From Bacteroidales bacterium (lineage in GTDB: Bacteria; Bacteroidota; Bacteroidia; Bacteroidales; WCHB1-69): a DNA stretch of 10,355 bases. Location of the stretch: contig JAISTU010000193.1 of NCBI GenBank assembly GCA_031272415.1, positions 1 to 10,355 of the forward strand. The letters run 5' to 3'. The notes under the pieces are model-generated. The model worked only from the letters and a program-made list of their open reading frames with translations. It did not search any database and had not been told where the DNA came from. Below are positions 1-5,291 of this stretch, piece by piece. The translations under genes and the position numbers were made by a program. Position 1 is the first letter of the stretch. The number at the start of each line of letters is the position of its first letter.

Positions 1-237
1 TTTAAAGGGTTTCCGCATTTGCCGAATATCCGTTGTCCGAATATCCGCAAACCGCAGAATATCACCGTTTAAAGTAATTTCTCTCTGTCGGCTCACATTC
101 TTTCTACATGCCGACTTAATATTGCTAAACTGACCTCGATTTTTGCAAATCATGTCGTTCTGCAACGTGGCAACAGCATCCTGTGCTGTCGCATACATAG
201 CCCTTAGGCTCAAAACTAATGAACAATACTTCTTCAT
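1..237 (-). CDS. Partial N-terminus of a putative secreted protein (runs off left edge)
   Basis: Reading leftward from the ATG at 235-237 the frame stays open for 79 codons to the window edge, so the C-terminus is missing. The protein starts MKKYCSLVLSLRAMYATAQD, which looks like a Bacteroidota signal peptide (KK n-region, leucine-rich core, ATAQ before a D). The hydrophobic core is broken by an Arg, so the signal is weak. The following AVATLQND recalls, from memory, the start of exported adhesin-like proteins in this phylum, but the rest is Arg-rich and matches nothing I recognise. A -7 promoter box lies about 110 bases upstream. It could be a real exported protein, a decayed copy with a frameshift soon after the leader, or chance. 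The opposite-strand ORF over 143-448 is less plausible because much of it encodes the 21-bp repeats. Confidence 0.4.
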   Translation of the reverse strand, partial: MKKYCSLVLSLRAMYATAQDAVATLQNDMICKNRGQFSNIKSACRKNVSRQREITLNGDILRFADIRTTDIRQMRKPFK

Positions 238-345
238 TTTACTTAAAACTAAATTGTTAAACTTTTTATTTATTATTTATAAACTATTTTTAAATTTTCA
301 AAAACAACCTTGCCTTTCACTTTTTTTATCTCCGCAAGGGTCATG

Positions 346-353
346 CAAAAATA
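346..353 (-). promoter_or_regulatory. Bacteroidota -7 promoter box for the left-edge gene
   Basis: On the minus strand the bases read TATTTTTG, matching TAnnTTTG, with a run of nine A just upstream. The predicted transcript would begin near 339 and have a leader of about 100 nt. The start of that leader can fold by pairing CCTTGC (338-333 region) with GCAAGG (308-313 complement), a 6-bp stem with a roughly 20-nt loop. I see no convincing -33 element. The five 21-bp repeats begin 19 bases upstream of the box. Confidence 0.4.
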
Positions 354-371
354 CCATTTTTTTTTCGCACC

Positions 372-476
372 TTTGTAACATACACGGAAAATTTTGTAAC
401 ATACACGGAAAATTTTGTAACATCCACGGAAAACTTTGTATCATTTAGCGGAAAAAATGTATCATTTAGCGGAAAA
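372..476. repeat. Five tandem 21-bp repeats (iteron-like array)
   Basis: There are five head-to-tail units of exactly 21 bp. Units 1 and 2 are identical (TTTGTAACATACACGGAAAA plus T) and unit 3 differs at two positions. Units 4 and 5 are a diverged pair (core TGTATCATTTAGCGGAAAA). The shared core is TGTAWCAT..A.CGGAAA. A 21-bp period is two helical turns, so the units would present the same face of DNA to a protein. The array lies just upstream of a minus-strand promoter box. It could be a set of regulator sites or a relic of a mobile-element end; IS21-family elements carry multiple internal terminal repeats. No transposase is visible here. Confidence 0.85.
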
Positions 477-566
477 ACGTATTCTAACATATTGATTATC
501 AATCAAATATGAAAAATCGCTCAAAAATGATGAATTTTTCCGCAGAAAATCACTCTCAAGAGTTTT

Positions 567-611
567 TGTCTGAACTTTGATTTTAGTATGATTGATGTGA
601 TTGATGTGATT
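567..611 (+). repeat. GTCTGAAC-headed, 9-nt-periodic intergenic repeat, copy A
   Basis: The copy begins TTGTCTGAACTTTGATTT and continues with ATGATTGAT, GTGATTGAT, GTGATTACC, a 9-base period of the TGATT core. The same head and ATGATT periodicity recur in inverted orientation at 711-756 and 791-844, so this is one of three copies of a dispersed family. I know repeats of this style from intergenic regions of Bacteroidota genomes, but their function is unknown to me. Confidence 0.6.
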
Positions 612-640
612 ACCCTTATTAACAAAAAAATAAGGGTAAT
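609..640. repeat. Perfect 12-bp inverted repeat (stem-loop)
   Basis: ATTACCCTTATT (609-620) pairs perfectly with AATAAGGGTAAT (629-640) across an 8-base A-rich loop. A run of eight T follows at 650-657 on the plus strand, so it resembles a weak plus-strand terminator, but no plus-strand gene precedes it. Its left arm overlaps the tail of repeat copy A. Confidence 0.6.
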
Positions 641-710
641 GGGGAGATATTTTTTTTGGCTACTAAGGGTGCTTTGATAAATAAGGGTTTTATAATTTGT
701 TAAATTCGTA

Positions 711-756
711 AAATCATAGTAATCATGTTAATCATTCCAAATCACAGTTCAGACAA
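711..756 (-). repeat. GTCTGAAC-headed, 9-nt-periodic intergenic repeat, copy B
   Basis: Read on the minus strand the segment begins TTGTCTGAACTGTGATTTGG and continues with AATGATTAA, CATGATTAC, TATGATTTT. This gives the same head and 9-base ATGATT period as copy A, in opposite orientation. It ends near the AT-rich stretch around 700. Confidence 0.6.
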
Positions 757-763
757 GGGGAAG

Positions 764-791
764 GTAGAGACGTTGCGTGCAACGTCTTTAC
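764..791. repeat. 28-bp palindrome of the GTAGAGACG...CGTCTNTAC type
   Basis: GTAGAGACGTTGC and GCAACGTCTTTAC are inverted arms around a 2-base centre (GT), with a single mismatch. It lies exactly between repeat copies B and C. Short palindromes of this form (GTAGAGACG ... CGTCTCTAC) are REP-like dispersed repeats that I associate with cyanobacteria and some Bacteroidota. No transposase or gene is attached here. Confidence 0.65.
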
Positions 792-844
792 AATCATAAA
801 ATCTTGGTAATCATTAAAATCTTATGAAAATCGTGGTTCAGACA
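791..844 (-). repeat. GTCTGAAC-headed intergenic repeat, copy C
   Basis: On the minus strand it starts CTGTCTGAACCACGATTTTC and continues with AAGATTTTA, ATGATTACC, AAGATTTT, ATGATTGT. It has the same orientation as copy B, and the two copies flank the 28-bp palindrome. The periodicity is less regular than in copies A and B. Confidence 0.55.
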
Positions 845-849
845 GGGAA

Positions 850-983
850 TGTCCAATTTTAGAACGTTTTTGTGCGAAAATGCAAAAAAAAATAATTCTC
901 AATTCTCAATTCTCAATCAAAAAAAATGTGGAGAGTAAATTTGTCTGATTTTAGAACGTTTTGGCACAAAAACAAAAAAAAAA
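850..983 (+). repeat. Direct repeat pair (850-892 and 942-983) around AATTCTC heptamers
   Basis: Both copies share TGTC, then ATTTTAGAACGTTTT, then a diverged middle ending in a long A-run. The spacer holds three AATTCTC heptamers in tandem (894-914) plus a degenerate fourth (AATCAAA, 915-921). The A-run of the second copy supplies the T-tract of the rpmH terminator on the minus strand. I see no coding potential here; duplication of a terminator-proximal segment is one explanation. Confidence 0.6.
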
Positions 984-1021
984 ACTAACAAAAAATCCAC
1001 AACATTTGCTATGGATTTTTT
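974..1021 (-). terminator. Probable Rho-independent terminator of rpmH
   Basis: On the minus strand AAAAAATCCA (1021-1012) pairs with TGGATTTTTT (999-990) over a 12-nt loop. GTTAG and then eleven T (984-974) follow. The stem is AT-rich, so it is moderate in strength. It sits 35 bases past the rpmH stop. Confidence 0.6.
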
Positions 1022-1055
1022 GATAGTAAAGTAACTAAGAAAAAAAGAGTATTTT

Positions 1056-1220
1056 CTAAAATTTTACGCCCCCTAATTTTTCGTCAGAAACGCTCAATTT
1101 TGCTCTTCCTTTTGCTCTACGTGCGGATAATACGCGTCGCCCGTTAGGGGTCGACATTCTTTCTCTAAATCCGTGTTTATTCTTTCTTTTCCTTATTGAT
1201 GGATGAAATGTACTTTTCAT
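1056..1220 (-). CDS. rpmH: 50S ribosomal protein L34
   Basis: The 54-residue protein begins MKSTFHPSIRKRKNKHGFRE and continues RMSTPNGRRVLSARRAKGR, followed by KLSVSDEK. This is the diagnostic L34 signature: the TFxPSxRKRxxxHGFRxRM block and the GRRVLxxRRxKGR block. L34 is a basic structural protein of the large ribosomal subunit. Length is right for the Bacteroidota form, which is slightly longer than the 46-aa E. coli protein because of an acidic/glycine tail. The ATG at 1218-1220 is the only start that gives the full N-terminus. The gene has its own promoter box about 55 bases upstream and a terminator downstream, so it looks monocistronic. No rnpA or dnaA neighbour is present. It is easily missed because it is so short. 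Confidence 0.97.
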   Translation of the reverse strand: MKSTFHPSIRKRKNKHGFRERMSTPNGRRVLSARRAKGRAKLSVSDEKLGGVKF

Positions 1221-1274
1221 TTTTACAACTATATTTTATATTTAATTAAACTTTTTTACTTTTTAAGGGATTTA

Positions 1275-1282
1275 CAAAGATA
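1275..1282 (-). promoter_or_regulatory. Promoter -7 box of rpmH
   Basis: The minus strand reads TATCTTTG, a perfect TAnnTTTG. It is preceded by a run of eight A and then GTG. The predicted transcript starts near 1268, leaving a leader of about 48 nt to the rpmH ATG. It lies between the ptsI stop and rpmH, so rpmH can be transcribed independently of ptsI. Confidence 0.75.
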
Positions 1283-1341
1283 CACTTTTTTTTGGAATAA
1301 AAAATAATTTTTCAAAAAAAGATGTTAAAAAAAAGTGTAAA

Positions 1342-2985
1342 TTAAGCGGGAAAACGTGTGATATTATTTATTATTTCCCTCATTTTCAATATTTTATGAT
1401 AATTTACAGAAAATTCGGTATAACCTTCACGAATTAAAAATTCTGTCAAATTGGGATAAGTTGCCAATTCACCACAAATTCCGCACCAAATATTGTTCTC
1501 AATAGCGGCTTGTGCTGTCATTTTCAATGCTTTAAGTAAGGCAGGATGCTCAAAATCGACATATTTTTCCAAATGATTGCCACATTGTCTATCAATTGCC
1601 AAAATATACTGTGCAAGGTCATTGCTACCGACAGAGAAAAAATCAACCATTTTTGCCAAATCATTTGCAATCAACACGGCTGCCGGCGTTTCAATCATGA
1701 TGCCTTTTGCTACTTTAAAATTTATATTTAATTCATTTTCAATATTTTGACAAAATTGTAAACATTTTTCCACCTCCCAACAAGCAACAATCATAGGAAA
1801 CATTATCGCAATCGGATTGTGTTCTTTTTGTTTATAGGCAGTTTGTGCTGCTCTGTAAATTGCACGTAATTGATTTTCAAACAATTGCGGTCTATCCAAG
1901 CAAATGCGGATCGCCCGATAGCCTAATGCTGGATTGGTTTCTGTTGGCAAATTAAAATAGTCTGCATTTTTGTCCGTTCCAATATCTATTGTTCTGATAA
2001 TCAATGGTTTAAAATGTAATTCTTGAACTATTTGCCAATACGTATTATACTGTTCTTCTTCTGATGGATAATCATTGCGATTGATGAACAAAAATTCACT
2101 TCTTAACAGCCCAACTCCTTCTGTATCAGCATTGTATGCCATTTTTGCGTCTTCAACAGAGCCAATATTGGCATATAAGCGGATGTCAAAACCGTCTTTT
2201 GTTTGGGTTTTGCAGCCTCGAAATCGCTCCTGATTAAGTTTTTCTTCTGATGTTTCTTTTATTTTTTGAAGAATTGTATTAACTTGATAATCAGTAGGTT
2301 GTACGATTGCTGACTTTGAAAATGTATCAATGGCAATCTTTGTCCCATTTTCTGTATTTAAAATATCGTTATCCACTTGTATAAGTAGCGGAATGCCGGC
2401 TGTTTGTGCAATAATTGAAGTGTGAGTCGTCAAAGATCCTTTTGTGGTAACAATGCCGCAAATTTTGGGTTTATCAAACGTAAGTAATTGACTTACAGCA
2501 ACATCTGTAGCAATAATGACCGTATTTTCGGATAAATTAAACATCTGATAATCGCCGTTGATACTATTTTCCAACTGCGTACTAAGGTCTGCTATTTCGG
2601 CAATTCGTTCTGCTAAATAACTGTCTTTCAGCGTTTTAAAAGTTTCATAAAGTGAATTTTGGGTTTCTTTTATTGCCTCCTGAGCCGTTTTCCCGTCTGC
2701 GATGTGCTGTTGTATTTTCCCATCAAATTCGTCATCTTCCAATAAAAATTGCTCAAAAAGGACAATTTTTGCCATCTCTTGCCCCAGATTGTCCAAAGTC
2801 TGATTGTATAATGTTGATAATCTGCTATTTACGATTTCTTTTGCACGAAGATACAAAGCCATTTGAAATTCGTTATTGAGTGAATTTTCTGCATTTTCTT
2901 TTGCCAAAGAAGTATTTTTTGACAAATTGAGAACTACGCCAATGCCAATGCCTTCCGATGCGACTTGCCCAAAAAACTGTTTCAT
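1342..2985 (-). CDS. ptsI: Phosphoenolpyruvate-protein phosphotransferase (PTS enzyme I)
   Basis: Cytoplasmic enzyme I takes phosphate from phosphoenolpyruvate onto a histidine and passes it to HPr, starting the sugar phosphotransferase chain. The 547-aa protein is near the usual ~570 aa and has the domains in order. These are the N-terminal HPr-binding/phosphohistidine region, with acceptor His188 in GSLTTHTSIIAQ (cf. E. coli His189), and the C-terminal PEP-binding barrel. The barrel shows Arg295 in EGVGLLRSEFLF, Arg331 in RTIDIGTDKN, Glu432 in GIMIETPAAV, Asn455-Asp456 in SVGSNDLAQY and catalytic Cys504 in CGICGELA. The residues after GEL diverge from the usual AGDE (ATYP). The start MKQFFGQVASEGIGIG matches the family N-terminus. 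It follows atoD by 54 bases, so co-transcription is possible. No ptsH or EII gene is in view, so its phosphate acceptor must be encoded elsewhere. Confidence 0.95.
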   Translation of the reverse strand: MKQFFGQVASEGIGIGVVLNLSKNTSLAKENAENSLNNEFQMALYLRAKEIVNSRLSTLYNQTLDNLGQEMAKIVLFEQFLLEDDEFDGKIQQHIADGKTAQEAIKETQNSLYETFKTLKDSYLAERIAEIADLSTQLENSINGDYQMFNLSENTVIIATDVAVSQLLTFDKPKICGIVTTKGSLTTHTSIIAQTAGIPLLIQVDNDILNTENGTKIAIDTFSKSAIVQPTDYQVNTILQKIKETSEEKLNQERFRGCKTQTKDGFDIRLYANIGSVEDAKMAYNADTEGVGLLRSEFLFINRNDYPSEEEQYNTYWQIVQELHFKPLIIRTIDIGTDKNADYFNLPTETNPALGYRAIRICLDRPQLFENQLRAIYRAAQTAYKQKEHNPIAIMFPMIVACWEVEKCLQFCQNIENELNINFKVAKGIMIETPAAVLIANDLAKMVDFFSVGSNDLAQYILAIDRQCGNHLEKYVDFEHPALLKALKMTAQAAIENNIWCGICGELATYPNLTEFLIREGYTEFSVNYHKILKMREIINNITRFPA

Positions 2986-3039
2986 TTCTTTGTTTTACAT
3001 TGATTATAACTCATTGTAACACAAATAAATACAAATATT

Positions 3040-3684
3040 TTACATCACCAAAAAATCTACCAAAATAGCAGGTACATGTACATTTTGAGGTTCAATTTGT
3101 CCTATTTCCACCAACTCATCTGCCTGTGCAATCACCAAATCAGCCGCCATTGCCATCAAAGGGTTAAAATTTTGAGCCGTACCATAATACATCAAATTGC
3201 CTTCTTTGTCGGCTTTGCTTGCTCCAATAATAGCCACGTCAGCCCGTAGTGGTTTTTCAAGCAAAAAATCTTTGCCGTCAATGTTGATAACCGTTTTTCC
3301 CTCAGCGACCATTGTCCCCAAGCCTGTTGGCGTTAGCACACCGCCCAATCCCATGCCTCCTGCACGAACTCGCTCTGCTAATGTCCCCTGAGGTACAAAT
3401 TCTATATCAATATCATGGTTATTGTATTGAGCCTGAGCAGTTTCATTGGTGCCTAAATGAGAAGTAATGTATTTTTTTATTTGATAATTGACAAACAATT
3501 TTCCTACACCTTTGTTTTCCCATGCGGCGTCGTTAGCAATTACGGTCAAATTTTTGACTCCACTTGCCACCAATTCATCTATCAATTTTTCAGGACTTCC
3601 GCAGCCCAAAAAACCACCTACCATAATTGTCATGCCGTCTTTTATCTTCGCAACGGCTTCTTTTGCACTAATTTGTTTTGACAT
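3040..3684 (-). CDS. atoD: CoA transferase, subunit alpha (acetate/acetoacetyl-CoA transferase type)
   Basis: The 214-aa protein is a full-length alpha subunit of a family I CoA transferase. These enzymes move CoA between short-chain acids such as acetate, acetoacetate or butyrate. Residues 16-31, DGMTIMVGGFLGCGSP, fit the family signature 1 (D-G-x2-hydrophobic-GGF-x3-G-x-P). Later blocks KNLTVIANDA, GVLTPTGLGT and DVAIIGASKAD are also typical, and the C-terminus (PAILVDFLVM) matches the natural end of the subunit. The catalytic glutamate belongs to the beta subunit (AtoA type), and no beta gene or fused beta domain is adjacent: downstream is ptsI and upstream is ugd. The symbol reflects the family; the exact acid substrate cannot be told. 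A promoter box lies 30 bases upstream of the ATG. Confidence 0.9.
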   Translation of the reverse strand: MSKQISAKEAVAKIKDGMTIMVGGFLGCGSPEKLIDELVASGVKNLTVIANDAAWENKGVGKLFVNYQIKKYITSHLGTNETAQAQYNNHDIDIEFVPQGTLAERVRAGGMGLGGVLTPTGLGTMVAEGKTVINIDGKDFLLEKPLRADVAIIGASKADKEGNLMYYGTAQNFNPLMAMAADLVIAQADELVEIGQIEPQNVHVPAILVDFLVM

Positions 3685-3713
3685 ATTTTACAACTTTTTT
3701 TATATCCGTTTTG

Positions 3714-3721
3714 CAAAATTA
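3714..3721 (-). promoter_or_regulatory. Promoter -7 box of the CoA transferase gene
   Basis: The minus strand reads TAATTTTG (TAnnTTTG), preceded by eight A and GTG, the same upstream context as the rpmH box. The transcript would start near 3707, giving a leader of about 23 nt. It probably serves atoD and, by read-through, ptsI. No convincing -33 element is seen. Confidence 0.65.
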
Positions 3722-3768
3722 CACTTTTTTTTAATTAAAAATTAAAATTTAAGAATTAAATCGTTGTA

Positions 3769-3897
3769 GGGGCAAAGTATGCCTTGAGCAAAAATGCGAA
3801 AGGTACAGGGAGAAAAGGATATATTGAGAATGAATTTTTCTCCAAATTTTATAACAAATTTCTCCCAAAATGCAAAAAAATCCTGCAAAGCATGCCC
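3769..3897. repeat. Intergenic block with paired GCAAAGYATGCC motifs around an inverted repeat
   Basis: The gap between ugd and the atoD promoter holds GCAAAGTATGCC at 3772-3783 and GCAAAGCATGCC at 3885-3896 (one mismatch, same orientation). Between them GGGAGAAA (3808-3815) is inverted as TTTCTCCC (3859-3866), with a smaller GAGAA/TTCTC pair inside. The first motif follows TTGTAGGGG, reminiscent of dispersed palindromic repeats in this phylum. I see no gene and no clear ugd terminator here. It may be a small non-autonomous element or a decayed repeat. Confidence 0.4.
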
Positions 3898-3939
3898 GTA
3901 AAAAAGACATCTTTATATCAATCAAAGCATTTGAATACT

Positions 3940-5256
3940 TTAATTTACACCTATCCCAAAATACTCAAAACCTTCACTTTTGAGTTCGGCGGCATTATAA
4001 ATATTTCTGCCGTCAAAAACAATAGGTTTTTTCATGGCTACTTTTACTTGTTGCCAATTGGGAACACGGAATTGTTTCCATTCTGTTATCAACAGCAAAG
4101 CATCTGCATTTTCAACCGTTTGATACATGTTGTCGGTAAAAGTAACCGTATTTCCAATTCTTCGTTGAGTTTCGGTCATTGCAATGGGGTCATAGACTCG
4201 AATATTGCATCCTGCCTTTTGTAATTCTTTGATAATCACCAAAGAAGGGGCTTCTCTCATGTCGTCTGTTTCGGGTTTGAATGCTAAGCCCCACAGTGCA
4301 ATCGTTTTGCCGTTTAAATCACCCTTGAAATACGCATGTAACTTATTGAAAAGCACGTACTTTTGACGGTCATTTACTCTTTCGACAGATTCTATTACTT
4401 CCATTTGATAGCCTGCTTTTTGACCAATTTTTATCAACGCTTTTACATCTTTTGGGAAGCACGAGCCACCATATCCGCAGCCTGCATACAAAAATTTATT
4501 TCCAATTCGCGAGTCAGAGCCTATTCCTTTGCGTACCATACTTACATTTGCCCCTACTTTTTCGCACAAATTGGCAATATCGTTCATAAAACTAATTCTT
4601 GTGGCTAACATTGCATTAGCAGCATATTTGGTCATTTCGGCAGAAGTTATATCCATAAAAATCACCCTTGGATTGTTAGATACAAACGGATGATAGAGTT
4701 TTTTCATAATCTCTTCTGCTTTTGTAGATTCAACGCCGACCACCACTCGGTCAGGTCGCATAAAATCATTGACAGCATCACCTTCTTTCAAAAATTCGGG
4801 ATTAGATGCCACATCAAATTCAATGGACAATCCTCTCTTTTTGAGTTCATTTTCAATAGTTTGACGTACCAATGCGGCTGTCCCCACAGGCACTGTACTT
4901 TTGGTAACAACCAATTTATAGTCGTTCATTTTTTGTCCAATTGTACGTGCTACGTCTAAAACATATTGCAAATCAGCACTTCCGTCTTCGTCGGGCGGTG
5001 TTCCTACTGCCGAAAAAATGACTTCTGCCTCATCAATGCAATCTGCCAATGAAGTTGAAAATTCCAAACGTCCTGCTTTGGCGTTTTTTTCTACTAATTC
5101 TTGCAATCCGGGCTCATAAATAGGTAAAATACCCTTTTTAAGATTGTCAATTTTTTCTTTATCAACATCTACACAAATGACAGGGATTCCCATTTCGGAA
5201 AAACATGTCCCTGTTACCAGACCTACATATCCGGTTCCTACTACTAATGTCTTCAT
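3940..5256 (-). CDS. ugd: UDP-glucose 6-dehydrogenase
   Basis: Oxidises UDP-glucose to UDP-glucuronate with two NAD+, in the cytoplasm, supplying precursor for surface glycans and for the UDP-xylose synthase at 8007-8945. The 438-aa protein has the N-terminal Rossmann motif GTGYVGLVTG (7-16), the SNPEFLKEGDAVNDFMRPDR block (151-170), and Lys210 and Asn214 in EMTKYAANAM. Catalytic Cys266 is in GYGGSCFPKD, and GLAFKPETDDMREAPS (323-338) starts the C-terminal domain. All catalytic residues expected of the family are present. I chose the ATG at 5254-5256 because MKTLVVGTGY puts the NAD fold at the N-terminus as in relatives. An ATG 21 bases upstream would add seven residues (MQDKVKN). It starts 35 bases after the AlbA_2/RecG-like gene and is likely co-transcribed with it. 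Confidence 0.97.
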   Translation of the reverse strand: MKTLVVGTGYVGLVTGTCFSEMGIPVICVDVDKEKIDNLKKGILPIYEPGLQELVEKNAKAGRLEFSTSLADCIDEAEVIFSAVGTPPDEDGSADLQYVLDVARTIGQKMNDYKLVVTKSTVPVGTAALVRQTIENELKKRGLSIEFDVASNPEFLKEGDAVNDFMRPDRVVVGVESTKAEEIMKKLYHPFVSNNPRVIFMDITSAEMTKYAANAMLATRISFMNDIANLCEKVGANVSMVRKGIGSDSRIGNKFLYAGCGYGGSCFPKDVKALIKIGQKAGYQMEVIESVERVNDRQKYVLFNKLHAYFKGDLNGKTIALWGLAFKPETDDMREAPSLVIIKELQKAGCNIRVYDPIAMTETQRRIGNTVTFTDNMYQTVENADALLLITEWKQFRVPNWQQVKVAMKKPIVFDGRNIYNAAELKSEGFEYFGIGVN

Positions 5257-5291
5257 ATTCTTAACTTTATCTTGCATATATCTGTTATTTT

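Noticed and set aside
143..448. Plus-strand ORF with a CNIHGKF heptapeptide repeat
   Set aside because: The repeated peptide is only the 21-bp DNA repeat read in frame; there is no promoter box or homology, and it overlaps a better minus-strand frame.
372..476. CRISPR array
   Set aside because: The units are directly adjacent with no unique spacers and drift from unit to unit, so this is a plain tandem repeat.
3784..4224. Plus-strand ORF of 146 codons
   Set aside because: More than half is antisense to the intact 3' end of ugd, and the rest is intergenic repeat; it shows no recognisable domain.
5257..5277. Upstream ATG for ugd
   Set aside because: It adds seven residues ahead of the NAD-binding strand that relatives lack; the ATG at 5256 matches the family start.
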